A DNA stretch of 64,000 nucleotides, from positions 1 through 64,000 of the forward strand of contig NZ_BMGY01000013.1 in NCBI RefSeq assembly GCF_014640435.1, written 5' to 3'. The position numbers and the translations under genes are program-made. This DNA comes from Hymenobacter frigidus (lineage in GTDB: Bacteria > Bacteroidota > Bacteroidia > Cytophagales > Hymenobacteraceae). Position 1 is the stretch's first letter. The number at the start of each line of letters is the position of its first letter. The notes below the pieces were generated by a model. The model saw only the letters and a program-made list of their open reading frames with translations. It searched no databases and was not told the origin of the DNA. Shown here piece after piece: positions 7,859-16,361 of the stretch.

Positions 7859-7890
7859 AAAAAAAGCGACCTCTTGAGGTCGCTTTTTTT
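7859..7890. terminator. Bidirectional intrinsic terminator
   Basis: A stem GCGACCTC/GAGGTCGC is preceded by seven A and followed by seven T. It separates the convergent genes ending at 7827 (+) and 7907 (-) and can serve both. Confidence 0.9.
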
Positions 7891-7906
7891 ATGTTTGGCG
7901 CCGCGC

Positions 7907-9604
7907 CTATTCGGCGGGAGCTACCGGAGTAACGGGTGTTTCGTTGGCTGCTACCGTTGACGAGCCTTCCGCTTTGGGACCCCGACCGCCGCGATTGCGG
8001 CCTCCACGGTTGCCACGGCGGTCGCCTTCGGGCCGGGGTGGCTGGGCATCGCCTTCGGCACGAGGCTCACGGGGCGGGCGGGCTTCTCCCTCGGCGCGCG
8101 GCTCGCGGGGTGGGCGGCTTTCACCTTCTGGCCGGGGCCGGCGCTCGGGGCGGGCCTCGCCTTCGGCACGTGGCGGGCGCTGGTAGGGTACGGCCGGGGC
8201 ATGGCCGGCATCGAGGGCCGCCAGGGCATTTTTGGCGTTGGCCAGGCGCTCCAGGTGCTTGGGGTCTTTGGGGTCGGGCGCGTCGCGGCGGGGCGGGCGG
8301 CCACCGTCGCGGGCACCATCACGCCCGCCACCGCCTTCGCGGCGCGGGCCACGGTCGCCTTCGGGACGGGGGCCGCGGTCACGTTCGCCGCCGCCGTGGC
8401 CACCACGAGTGGGCCGGCCGCCGATTTTGCCGCCGAGGCCGGCGAAGCGTTTGGGGTCAAATTCCGGGGCCGGGCCCAGGCCCAGCTCCTCGGTGATGGC
8501 GCGCTTTTCGAGGTCGCGCTCAATGAGTTTCTCGATTTTCAGTACCCGGTCCTGGTCTTGGTCCGAGATGAAGGTGATGGCCGTGCCCTTGGTGGCGGCG
8601 CGGGCCGTGCGGCCAATGCGGTGCACGTAGTCCTCGGCAGCGCGGGGAATGTCGTAGTTCACCACGTGGCTCAGCGAGTCGATGTCGATGCCGCGGCTGA
8701 GCACGTCGGTGGCTACCAGAATCGGGAATTGCTTGTTTTTGAAGGCGCGCATGATTTCTTCGCGCTCTTCCTGGGTGCGGTCGGAACTGATGCCGCGGGC
8801 TTCGATGCCAAGCTTGTTCACGGCTTTTACGATGCCGCCCACGGCTGCTTTCTGGCTCGTGAAGAGCACCATGCTCTGCACGTCCTGGGTTTTGATGATG
8901 TGCTCGAGGACGTAGATTTTCTGGCGGTCATACGCCATGTAGAGCTGCTGGTCGATGCCGGCGGCGGGCTTGGACACGGCCAGCCGGATTTCTTCGGGAT
9001 TCTTGAGAATCTGCTGCGAGAAGTCGCGGATTTTGCTGGGCATGGTGGCCGAGAACAGCAGCGTCTGGCGGTTGGTAGGCAGCTGGCGCACGATGTTGAA
9101 GATGTCATCGCTGAAGCCCATGTCCATCATCTTGTCCGCTTCGTCGAGTACTAAGTACTTGATTTGGTCGAACTTCACGTAGCCCATTTGCAGGTGGGCA
9201 ATGAGGCGGCCGGGCGTGGCGATGATAATGTCGGCCCCCGAAGTTAGGGCGCGCTTCTGCTGCTCCCAGCCCTCGGATTTGCCGCCGCCGTAGATGGCGA
9301 TGCTGCTGGCTTCCACGTAGTAGCCGAAGCCCATTACCTGTTCGTCAATCTGGGTGGCCAGCTCGCGGGTGGGCACCAGAATGAGAGTGGTGGTGTGGCC
9401 GTGCTTAGCGTGCGAAATCTTGTCGAGCAGCGGCAGCAGGTAGGCGGCGGTTTTGCCGGTACCGGTTTGGGCGCAGGCAATCAGGTCTTTGCCTTCGAGA
9501 ATCTTGGGGATGGCCTGCTCCTGAACGGGGGTGGCCTGCTTGTAATTCATGGCATCGATGCCAGCCAGCAGGTCGTCGTGGAGGTTAAATTCGTGAAAAG
9601 TCAA
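7907..9604 (-). CDS. DEAD-box RNA helicase with long RGG/RPEG-repeat tail
   Basis: An ATP-dependent RNA helicase, probably acting in ribosome assembly, RNA decay or cold growth. The Q-motif lies near residue 24-30, Walker A AQTGTGKT at 45-52, PTRELA at 78-83, DEAD at 154-157, SAT at 185-187, and HRIGRTAR closes the second RecA lobe. After about residue 395 comes a ~160-residue basic, low-complexity tail rich in RPEG, REPRAEG and RGG units, like the RNA-binding tails of RhlE/CsdA-type proteins in Bacteroidota. The start is TTG 9604 (MTFHEFNL): a stop codon lies two codons upstream in frame, and the next ATG would remove the Q-motif flank. Confidence 0.93.
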   Translation of the reverse strand: MTFHEFNLHDDLLAGIDAMNYKQATPVQEQAIPKILEGKDLIACAQTGTGKTAAYLLPLLDKISHAKHGHTTTLILVPTRELATQIDEQVMGFGYYVEASSIAIYGGGKSEGWEQQKRALTSGADIIIATPGRLIAHLQMGYVKFDQIKYLVLDEADKMMDMGFSDDIFNIVRQLPTNRQTLLFSATMPSKIRDFSQQILKNPEEIRLAVSKPAAGIDQQLYMAYDRQKIYVLEHIIKTQDVQSMVLFTSQKAAVGGIVKAVNKLGIEARGISSDRTQEEREEIMRAFKNKQFPILVATDVLSRGIDIDSLSHVVNYDIPRAAEDYVHRIGRTARAATKGTAITFISDQDQDRVLKIEKLIERDLEKRAITEELGLGPAPEFDPKRFAGLGGKIGGRPTRGGHGGGERDRGPRPEGDRGPRREGGGGRDGARDGGRPPRRDAPDPKDPKHLERLANAKNALAALDAGHAPAVPYQRPPRAEGEARPERRPRPEGESRPPREPRAEGEARPPREPRAEGDAQPPRPEGDRRGNRGGRNRGGRGPKAEGSSTVAANETPVTPVAPAE

Positions 9605-9720
9605 GGTTCAGCTAATGAGAGTTGTAAAAGGGCTGACCTTGATATCTGGGCCAGCAAACCGCTTGATTTGAGGTAAAGATACGGCGGGCGGGACGGAGGT
9701 TATGGTGCGTAATAAATAGG

Positions 9721-9870
9721 AACGTCATGCCGAGCATGTGGCGCATCAAGCCAGGGACCGAGGTATCTCGCGTGCTGCTGCTAATCAAATCCGTCGCGGC
9801 GATTGGGTTACTGCCCCACGCGAGATGCCTCGGTCCCTGGCTTGATGCGCCACATGCTCAGCATGACGTT
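9721..9870. repeat. Long hairpin repeat element, 54-bp arms
   Basis: Arms 9721-9774 and 9817-9870 pair with two mismatches around a 42-base loop. The ends match the AACGTCATG...CATGACGTT family, but each arm carries an extra GTGGCGCATCAAGCCAGGGA-like insert. The right arm ends about 33 bases before the methyltransferase ATG. Confidence 0.9.
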
Positions 9871-9903
9871 CTTGCAGGTCGCCACCACTACCTCCACGTC
9901 CTC

Positions 9904-10644
9904 ATGCCCGCTCTCGACCGTTTCTCTGCTCAAGCCGCCGACTATGCTCGCTACCGCATTGATTATCCCGCCGAACTCTATACCTGGCTGCTGCCTCAGG
10001 TAGTGGCCCGCGAGCGGGCCTGGGACTGCGCCACCGGCAACGGCCAGGTAGCCGCCGTATTGGCCGATTCCTTTATTCGGGTAGATGCCACCGACCTCAG
10101 CGCCAACCAGCTGGCGCAAGCCATTCTCCGCTCTAACATCCACTACCAAACCGCCCGGGCCGAGCACACGCCGTTCCCGGCCCAGCGCTTCGACCTTATC
10201 ACCGTGGCGCAGGGCGTGCACTGGTTTGAGCCGGCCGCCTACCACGCCGAAGTGCGCCGCGTGGCCCGGTACGGCGCGGTGCTGGCCGAATGGGGCTACG
10301 GCCTGGTGCAAATCAGCCCGGCTATTGACCCGCTCATTCAGCAGTTTTACCGCGACACCATGGGCCCGTACTGGGACGCCAACCGCTGGCACATCGACGA
10401 CGAATACGCCCGCATTCCGTTTCCGTTTGCCGAGGTGCGGCGGGCACATTTCGCGGTGCGGCGGTTGTGGTCGGCCGAGTGGTTTTTGCAGTACCTACGC
10501 ACGTGGTCGAGCGTGGCCAAGTACCAGCAGGAGCGGGGCGAGGATGCCGTGGGCCTGATTGCGGCGGCAGTGGCGCAGTGGTGGGGAAGCGGTGAGCGGG
10601 AGGTAGTATTTCCCGTGTTTGCGCGGGCCGGGCGAGTAGAATAA
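9904..10644 (+). CDS. Class I SAM-dependent methyltransferase
   Basis: A 246-residue Rossmann-fold methyltransferase of the UbiE/small-molecule type. Motif I is WDCATGNGQVAAVLA (about residues 38-52), and the acidic motif II region follows in VDATDLS. The DLITVAQGVHWF segment resembles the trans-aconitate/ubiquinone-type family. ATG 9904 (MPALDRFSAQAADYARYR) is chosen; earlier in-frame codons lie in the hairpin repeat. The substrate cannot be told. The gene is 45 bases upstream of a small membrane protein, so co-transcription is possible. Confidence 0.85.
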   Translation: MPALDRFSAQAADYARYRIDYPAELYTWLLPQVVARERAWDCATGNGQVAAVLADSFIRVDATDLSANQLAQAILRSNIHYQTARAEHTPFPAQRFDLITVAQGVHWFEPAAYHAEVRRVARYGAVLAEWGYGLVQISPAIDPLIQQFYRDTMGPYWDANRWHIDDEYARIPFPFAEVRRAHFAVRRLWSAEWFLQYLRTWSSVAKYQQERGEDAVGLIAAAVAQWWGSGEREVVFPVFARAGRVE

Positions 10645-10689
10645 TCTTTGCCAAACCGCGTTTGGCAGGGCCATTTGGCCTCCCAACTT

Positions 10690-11025
10690 ATGACCATACT
10701 ACTTACCCATTTGCGGGTGGTGCTGCTGTTTTACCGCAGCGTCGCGCCGTTTATGCTGCTCATTTCGGTGCTTATCCTCTGGTGTGTGCTGCGGCCCGCC
10801 TTGCTCGAAGGCTGGGCCAGGGGAGGCATATTGCCGCAGCTCGTGCTCATCAAGCTGATGACCGGGCCGGTGGTGTGGTACTTGGCCGAGCGAATGCGCC
10901 CCAATCAGTACTGGTTCTACTACAATTTGGGGGTATCGCGGCGGTTCCTGTGGGGCGGGGTGGCCGTGCTGGACGGCCTCCTGTTCAGTGGCTTGATGCT
11001 GGCCCTGAACGCCTGCTACGCATGA
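10690..11025 (+). CDS. Small membrane protein, putative permease partner of the next ATPase
   Basis: A 111-residue protein with three hydrophobic segments (about residues 12-32, 45-60 and 85-108) and a short motif RRFLWGG between them. It does not match a permease family that I recognise. Its stop overlaps the start of the ABC ATPase gene (ATGA), which implies coupled translation and a shared complex. At this size it would have to multimerise to form a channel, or act as an adaptor. ATG 10690 is chosen; a GTG-type extension upstream would add 14 non-hydrophobic residues. Confidence 0.65.
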   Translation: MTILLTHLRVVLLFYRSVAPFMLLISVLILWCVLRPALLEGWARGGILPQLVLIKLMTGPVVWYLAERMRPNQYWFYYNLGVSRRFLWGGVAVLDGLLFSGLMLALNACYA

Positions 11026-11711
11026 GCAAGCGCCCCGAATTCGGGACCGGCCCGCACGTGCTGGAAGCCGATGGTATTCGGCTGGCCTTTGACTCACGGC
11101 CGGTGCTGGCCGATGTGTACCTGCGGGTGCAGTCGGGCCAAATAGTAGGCCTGCTGGGCCGCAACGGCAGCGGAAAATCCGTTTTGCTGCAAACGGTTTT
11201 CGGCGCGCGCGCCGTGCCCGACGCCTCGGTGCGCGTGAACGGGTGCTATGTAGCGCCCGCATTTCGGGTGCCCGGGTTGGTCAATTACTTGCCGCAAGCC
11301 TCCTTGCTGCCGCCTTACCTGTCTATTCGCCAGGCGGCCCGGCTGCTGCGCGTAGACCCCGAAAAGGCCACCGCCAGCTTTCCCGACCTGCGCCAGCAGC
11401 TCCATTGCCGCCCCGGCGAGCTGTCGGGCGGCTCGGCGCGCCTGCTGCAAGTGTTGCTGCTGCTCCACGCCGATACCGCTTTCTCGCTATTTGATGAGCC
11501 CTTTTCCGGAATCATGCCCGTGCACGTCGAAACACTGGCTGATGAGATGCGGCAAACGAAACTGCGCAAGGGCCTGCTGCTCACCGACCACCGCTACGCC
11601 GAAGTGCTGCCGCTGTGCGACGTCGTTTATTTGCTGCGCCAAGGCCGATTGCTGAAGCTGGAGGGTGACTTTGAAACGGCACTGCGCGACTACGGATATT
11701 TGGCTAGCTAA
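11022..11711 (+). CDS. ABC transporter ATP-binding protein, LptB-like
   Basis: A 229-residue nucleotide-binding domain. Walker A is GRNGSGKS, the Q-loop sits in YLPQASLL, the signature is LSGGS, Walker B is FSLFDEP and the switch region LLTDHRY. The DEPFSGIMP and TDH segments resemble LptB/LivF-type ATPases, but the D-loop has GIMP where GVDP/GLDP is usual, so the D-loop aspartate is missing. It overlaps the small membrane gene by four bases. Lipid or polysaccharide export is possible but unproven. Confidence 0.85.
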   Translation: MSKRPEFGTGPHVLEADGIRLAFDSRPVLADVYLRVQSGQIVGLLGRNGSGKSVLLQTVFGARAVPDASVRVNGCYVAPAFRVPGLVNYLPQASLLPPYLSIRQAARLLRVDPEKATASFPDLRQQLHCRPGELSGGSARLLQVLLLLHADTAFSLFDEPFSGIMPVHVETLADEMRQTKLRKGLLLTDHRYAEVLPLCDVVYLLRQGRLLKLEGDFETALRDYGYLAS

Positions 11712-11768
11712 AACAGTGTAACTCCGCGTAGCGAGCTTTCGCTGGAAAAAAATTATAGCAACGCGCCA

Positions 11769-12980
11769 ATGAATAACCCGCCCCCATTCGCCGGTCTCCG
11801 TGTGTTAGAGCTGGCTTCCGTGCTGGCCGGCCCGCAGGTGGGCCAGTTCTTTGCCGAGCTCGGGGCCGAAGTCCTCAAAGTAGAAAGCCCCGCTGGCGAC
11901 GTCACCCGTACCTGGAAAACCACCGCCGAAACACAAGTTTCTGTCGCTGCTGACGCTTTGGTTTCGGCTTATTTTTCCGCTTCTAACTGGGGCAAAAAAT
12001 CGCTGGTGCTGGACCTGGCCACGCCCGTCGGCCAGGCCGCCCTGCACCGTCTGGCTGTATCTGCCGATATTGTACTGGCCAGCTACAAGCCCGGCGACGC
12101 TGAAAAGCTGCGCGCCGACTACGTCACGCTTTCCCTGGCAAACCCGCGCCTCGTATACGGCCACCTCACCGGTTACGGGCCCGATAATACCCGCGCCGGC
12201 TACGATGCTGTGCTCCAAGCCGAAGCTGGTTTCATGTACCTCAATGCCGCCGGTCCCGGGCAGCCACCCCAGAAAATGCCCGTGGCCATGGTCGATTTGC
12301 TGGCCGCGCATCAACTGAAGGAAGGGTTGCTTACTGCCCTGTTTCAGCGCGAACGAACGGGGCGCGGTGCGCTGGTGCAGGTCAGCTTGCTGGATAGTGC
12401 CTTATCGGCACTGGCCAACCAGGCGTCCACCTATTTGGTGACCGGGCACGACCCGCAGCCTCTGGGCTCGGGCCACCCGAGCATTGTGCCCTACGGTACC
12501 GTGTACCAGGCCGCCGATGGCCGCCAGCTGGTGCTGGCCGTGGGCTCCGATGGGCAGTTCCGGCAGCTGTGTGGGGCTCTACACCAACCAGACTGGGCTT
12601 CTGACAACCGCTTTGCCACCAACGCCGCCCGCGTGGCCCACCGGGCCGAGCTGGAAGTACTCCTTACCCAACGCATTGCGGCCGTGGCCGGCGATGCGCT
12701 TTTGGCGGAGCTGGAGCGCCGCGCTGTACCGGCCGGGGCCGTGCGCTCGGTGGGGGAAGCGTTGCGTCAGGCTTCGGCCCAGGCCATGCTACTGCCGGCT
12801 GTGGCAGGGGCTGGAGCGGGGCTGCGCACGGTGGCGTTTCGCAGCCCCGCCTGGGCAGCTGTGCACCAATTGAGCGCGCCGCCGGGCTTGGGCTCGGCCA
12901 ACGATTCTGGGTTTTCCACCCAGTCAGCCACGGAAAGTGAAACTAGGGCCGTGCTTCCTTGCGTACCTCCCGTATTATAG
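11769..12980 (+). CDS. CaiB/BaiF family CoA-transferase (class III)
   Basis: A 403-residue enzyme that moves CoA between carboxylic acids. The N-terminus LRVLELASVLAGPQVGQFFAELGAEVLKVE (quoted in part: LELASVLAGP, LGAEVLKVE) is the family CoA-binding signature. The catalytic aspartate is probably D176 in AMVDLLAAHQ. Length is in the usual range. It stands alone, 57 bases after the ABC ATPase gene. The acid substrate cannot be predicted from sequence alone; acyl-CoA racemase (AMACR) relatives have the same fold. Confidence 0.88.
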   Translation: MNNPPPFAGLRVLELASVLAGPQVGQFFAELGAEVLKVESPAGDVTRTWKTTAETQVSVAADALVSAYFSASNWGKKSLVLDLATPVGQAALHRLAVSADIVLASYKPGDAEKLRADYVTLSLANPRLVYGHLTGYGPDNTRAGYDAVLQAEAGFMYLNAAGPGQPPQKMPVAMVDLLAAHQLKEGLLTALFQRERTGRGALVQVSLLDSALSALANQASTYLVTGHDPQPLGSGHPSIVPYGTVYQAADGRQLVLAVGSDGQFRQLCGALHQPDWASDNRFATNAARVAHRAELEVLLTQRIAAVAGDALLAELERRAVPAGAVRSVGEALRQASAQAMLLPAVAGAGAGLRTVAFRSPAWAAVHQLSAPPGLGSANDSGFSTQSATESETRAVLPCVPPVL

Positions 12981-13064
12981 GTTTGCCGCCGCTGCGGTAG
13001 TGCTTTCACGCGCCGCATTTCTCCTATCCTTGCTGCTAGTTTCCGGGCATAATTCCCTTCTCGC

Positions 13065-13979
13065 ATGGCCAAATCACCCACCAAAAAGTCCGTCGACCCC
13101 GAACTGTTCACCACCGACACGCCGCCGTTGCCGGCTGAGCTGCCCCCGCCAGTACCGCCCCGGAAAAAGGCCCCTCGTCCGGTACGAGCTAAGAAAACGG
13201 CTGCTGCTGCTAATTTAGTCACCGTCGCCACGTCTGAAATCGCCCGTTCCGGAGCCACTTCCACCGACAATCGCCCCACCGCGGCGGCCGGCTCCCCAAT
13301 TCAAGCTCCGGCCGACCGTCTCAATCAAATTTTTGATGGCCTTCAGCAGAAGTCAACCGCCAAACAGGCCATTTACCGCAATGCGCTGGCGGCGTTCGAC
13401 TGCCTGCGGCTGGTGTCGCAGGAGCTGGTGGTGGAACTCATCCGCAAGCTGACACCGCTCGATTCGAGCGTGGTGATTGAGTACCGGTCCATCAACGACA
13501 TGGAGTTTCACATCCGGTTTTCGGGTGATTTGCTCATCTTCATTATGCATTCCAACGTCGTCACCTTTCCCGACGAGTACGGCCCCATGCCCAGCCCCTA
13601 CGTGGCCGGGGATTTTCGGCGGCGCTTTTTCGGTCACATCATGGCCTACAACTTCATGGCCGACAGCATTAAGTACCAGCGCCTCAACGACCCCGGCTAT
13701 CTGGTAGGCCGCCTGCTGGTCAACATCGACAACAACTATTTTCTGGAAGGTGTGCAGCAGTTGGAGTTGCCCGCCAACGACATGTCTGACAACGCGGTGA
13801 CGCCCGAAGCCATGCGCCTGTTTGTGGAAAGCGCCATGATTGCGGCCGTCAACAACGACCTTATCGCTCCCGCCCTGCCCGAGATTCAAAAAATCAGCGT
13901 CAAGCAGAAACTAGAGAACCAGCAGGTGAGCCGCGGCAGCAAAGTAGGTTTCAGCTTCCTGAACGAACAGGTTATCTGA
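13065..13979 (+). CDS. Conserved hypothetical protein, 304 aa
   Basis: Residues 1-85 are low-complexity, rich in Pro, Lys, Ala and Thr and probably disordered. Residues about 90-300 form a compact, charged, mixed alpha/beta region with motifs VVIEYRSINDMEFHIRFSG and NVVTFPDEYG. There is no signal peptide or membrane segment. It appears to be a cytoplasmic protein without a known domain. A TATCCTTG box lies 33 bases before the ATG. It converges with trpS, with only 17 bases between the stops. Confidence 0.75.
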   Translation: MAKSPTKKSVDPELFTTDTPPLPAELPPPVPPRKKAPRPVRAKKTAAAANLVTVATSEIARSGATSTDNRPTAAAGSPIQAPADRLNQIFDGLQQKSTAKQAIYRNALAAFDCLRLVSQELVVELIRKLTPLDSSVVIEYRSINDMEFHIRFSGDLLIFIMHSNVVTFPDEYGPMPSPYVAGDFRRRFFGHIMAYNFMADSIKYQRLNDPGYLVGRLLVNIDNNYFLEGVQQLELPANDMSDNAVTPEAMRLFVESAMIAAVNNDLIAPALPEIQKISVKQKLENQQVSRGSKVGFSFLNEQVI

Positions 13980-13996
13980 GCCGCTAAATCCGCGGT

Positions 13997-14971
13997 TCAG
14001 ACACCGTACCCCATTTTCTGGCGCACTTTGGCCAGCACACCGGCTCCATACTCCTGCGCCCGCTTCGCTCCGATGGCCAGCTGGGCGTCCAGTTCGGGCA
14101 GGTTGTTCATGTAAAAGTTGAACCGCTCGCGCTCCGGCGCGAAGCGGCGCAGAATCAGCTCGTACAGCTCTTTTTTGGCGTGGCCGTAGCCGTAGCCGCC
14201 GGCCTCGTAGTTGCGGCGCATGGCGGCCGTTTCCTCGGCCGTGGCCAGCAGCGAGTAGAGCTTGAAGGTGGTATCCTCGTCGGGGCTTTTCGGGGCCTCC
14301 AGCGGAGTGCTATCCGAAATAATGGTTTTAATGGTCTTCAGCAGGTCTTTTTCGGGTAGAAAAATGTCGATGGTATTGCCGTAGCTCTTGCTCATCTTGG
14401 CCCCATCGGTGCCGGGAATGGTCATGAGCTGGGCATCAACGCGGGCCTCGGGCAGCACCAGCGTTTCGCCGTAGCGGGCGTTGAAGGCGCTGGCAATGTC
14501 GCGGGCAATTTCCAGGTGCTGAATCTGGTCTTTGCCCACGGGCACGATTTCCGCGTCGTAAAGCAGAATGTCGGCGGCCATCAGCACGGGGTAGGTGAAG
14601 AGGCCGGCGTTCACGTCCGAGAGCTTGTCCGACTTGTCCTTGAACGAGTGGGCGTTGGCCAGCATCGGATAAGGCGTGAAGCAGCTCAGGTACCAGGTCA
14701 GCTCGGTTACCTGCGGCACATCGGACTGCCGGTAAAACAGGTTTTTCTCGGTGTCGAAGCCGCAGGCCAGCCACGCGGCGGCCACGGCGTAGGTGTTGGC
14801 CCGCAGCAAGTCGGGGTCGCGCACGGTGGTGAGCGAGTGCAAATCGGCGATAAAATACAGCGAGTCGTTGGTCGGATTTTTCGACAGCTCGATGGCGGGT
14901 AGGATGGCCCCGAGCAGGTTGCCCAAGTGGGGGCGGCCGGTGCTTTGGATGCCGGTAAGAATGCGGGACAT
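13997..14971 (-). CDS. trpS: Tryptophanyl-tRNA synthetase
   Basis: A class I synthetase that charges tRNA-Trp. The 324-residue length is normal. The HIGH motif appears as HLGN (residues 15-18, after GIQSTGRP) and KMSKS is exact in AKMSKSYGN. The start MSRILTG at ATG 14971 lies eight bases after the stop of a secreted-protein gene, so they may be co-transcribed. A decayed copy of the trpS 5' end lies at 15625-15692, upstream of that gene. Confidence 0.96.
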   Translation of the reverse strand: MSRILTGIQSTGRPHLGNLLGAILPAIELSKNPTNDSLYFIADLHSLTTVRDPDLLRANTYAVAAAWLACGFDTEKNLFYRQSDVPQVTELTWYLSCFTPYPMLANAHSFKDKSDKLSDVNAGLFTYPVLMAADILLYDAEIVPVGKDQIQHLEIARDIASAFNARYGETLVLPEARVDAQLMTIPGTDGAKMSKSYGNTIDIFLPEKDLLKTIKTIISDSTPLEAPKSPDEDTTFKLYSLLATAEETAAMRRNYEAGGYGYGHAKKELYELILRRFAPERERFNFYMNNLPELDAQLAIGAKRAQEYGAGVLAKVRQKMGYGV

Positions 14972-14979
14972 AGCGTTGA

Positions 14980-15600
14980 TTAAGGCTTTAAGCGCACGCC
15001 CTGGTTGTAGGCGTGCACCACGGTAGCGAGCTGGGCCCGGCTGACGCTGTTGGTGGCAAACTGCCGCTGAAGCACGGGGTCGGCCGGGAAAAGGGATGCC
15101 ACGAAACCACCGGGGGCTAGTTTCTGGTCGAAGCCCGGCGTGCGGCCGGGCGCGTAGGCAAAGAACGTGGCGGTGCCGGACTTGCGCAGCACGGGCAGCT
15201 TCACGTGGGCCTTGAAGCTCGGGCCCAACTCAGCCTGGTAGTGGTAGTAAAATAGCTCCACCGGGCCCGTTTCAAGCATTTCCAGCCAGGTAGCACCCGG
15301 AAAATCCGCATCGGTGCCGCTGAGAAAACGGAAGTCATTCACCCGAATAAAACGATGCGTGTCAATGGTGAAAGCCGGCAGGTCGGCGGGGCGAAAAGTG
15401 CGCTCCCTGCTGTTTTTGCTGCCCACTACCACCGTGGGGCGGCCGCCTTCGGCCAGCACCAGCTTCAGCGAAGCGGTGCCCTTGGTGCCATTAGCCAGCT
15501 GGTAGGTGCCGGGTGCAAATATGAACTGCGCCCGCGCCAGCTTAGGCAGAAAAAGCCCCGCCGCCAGTAGCAAACAGAATAAGCGCACCGAAACAATCAT
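14980..15600 (-). CDS. Secreted protein of unknown function, paralogue of the gene at 15697-16299
   Basis: A 206-residue protein with a clear signal peptide (MIVSVRLFCLLLAAGLFLP, cleavage near ARAQF). The mature part opens with FAPGTYQLANGTKG, shared with the upstream paralogue (FTPGTYELTNGTKG), and ends with a helical ...VVHAYNQ segment, also shared. No catalytic motif is seen, and the protein looks beta-rich. ATG 15600 is chosen because the signal peptide begins there; sequence upstream is the trpS-like fragment. It probably arose by tandem duplication together with the start of trpS. Confidence 0.75.
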   Translation of the reverse strand: MIVSVRLFCLLLAAGLFLPKLARAQFIFAPGTYQLANGTKGTASLKLVLAEGGRPTVVVGSKNSRERTFRPADLPAFTIDTHRFIRVNDFRFLSGTDADFPGATWLEMLETGPVELFYYHYQAELGPSFKAHVKLPVLRKSGTATFFAYAPGRTPGFDQKLAPGGFVASLFPADPVLQRQFATNSVSRAQLATVVHAYNQGVRLKP

Positions 15601-15624
15601 GGAGAGACGGCAGGGTTTAGCGGG

Positions 15625-15692
15625 TTGGTGCCGAACGGGTTGCCCAAGCGCGGGCAATCGGTGCTCGGGATGCCGATGAGCATGCGGGACAT
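15625..15692 (-). pseudogene. Decayed copy of the trpS 5' end
   Basis: Read on the minus strand from ATG 15692, the frame gives MSRMLIGIPSTDCPRLGN, against MSRILTGIQSTGRPHLGN in trpS, with strong nucleotide identity over the first ~57 bases. After about codon 21 the similarity stops. It sits four bases after the stop of the upstream paralogue, just as trpS itself sits eight bases after the downstream paralogue. This is the scar of a tandem duplication. Confidence 0.8.
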
Positions 15693-15696
15693 TCCG

Positions 15697-16299
15697 TTAG
15701 CGCTTCGGCTCGGAGTTGTAGGCCTGAATGATGGACCGCACGGTTTCGATGGTGTAGGATTCCTTGTTGAGACGCGCCACCAAATCGGGCCGGTCCTTGA
15801 TGAACGTCGCGATAATGGGGCGGGCCTTTTTGGCAACGGCCGGGACGCTGCTTAGCGGTTCGCCCCGACGCCGTAGCAGGATGAGCCCCGTCATAATATT
15901 GTCATTCATCAGACTCATGCCGCCCGGCCGGCTGTTGGCCACCATGAGCGTATAGCTCAGCAGCTCCACCCGACCGGTATCGAGTACCTCGGCAAAATCG
16001 TGCTTGACGCGAAACTTCATCGACATGGGCAATCCGCTGTCGAGTGTGAAATCATGCACGGAAATAAAGTTTTTGCTTGCCGCCCGAAAGGACTTTACTT
16101 CCTCTGGAGCAAAAGATGCTTTCTTGTTTTTCGGGCCGGATTTTACCACCAGCTCGGCTCCCGGACCAGACTTGTACTTAAGTTCGCCTTCGCCTTTTGT
16201 ACCGTTGGTTAGCTCGTAGGTGCCTGGGGTGAAGTCGCGTTGCGCGAAGCCAATGGCAGGCAGTAGCACAAGGGTAAGGAGCAGGTACAGAAAACGCAT
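15697..16299 (-). CDS. Secreted protein of unknown function, paralogue of the gene at 14980-15600
   Basis: A 200-residue protein with a signal peptide (MRFLYLLLTLVLLPAIGFAQ). The mature N-terminus DFTPGTYELTNGTKG and the C-terminal helix ending RSIIQAYNS match the neighbouring paralogue; the middle has diverged strongly. The protein is rich in Lys and Ser with alternating hydrophobics, suggesting a beta-sandwich or lipocalin-like secreted protein. No enzyme motif is seen. It is first in a probable unit with the paralogue and trpS. Confidence 0.75.
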   Translation of the reverse strand: MRFLYLLLTLVLLPAIGFAQRDFTPGTYELTNGTKGEGELKYKSGPGAELVVKSGPKNKKASFAPEEVKSFRAASKNFISVHDFTLDSGLPMSMKFRVKHDFAEVLDTGRVELLSYTLMVANSRPGGMSLMNDNIMTGLILLRRRGEPLSSVPAVAKKARPIIATFIKDRPDLVARLNKESYTIETVRSIIQAYNSEPKR

Positions 16300-16361
16300 G
16301 AAAAAGAAGAAAAAAGGGGTGAAAATGTATTTGTGATTGGGCAGGTACGCGCAATGTACTC

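Noticed and set aside
8201..9154. A 317-codon open frame opposite the DEAD-box helicase
   Set aside because: The helicase motifs lie on the other strand; this frame is a by-product of the GC-rich sequence.
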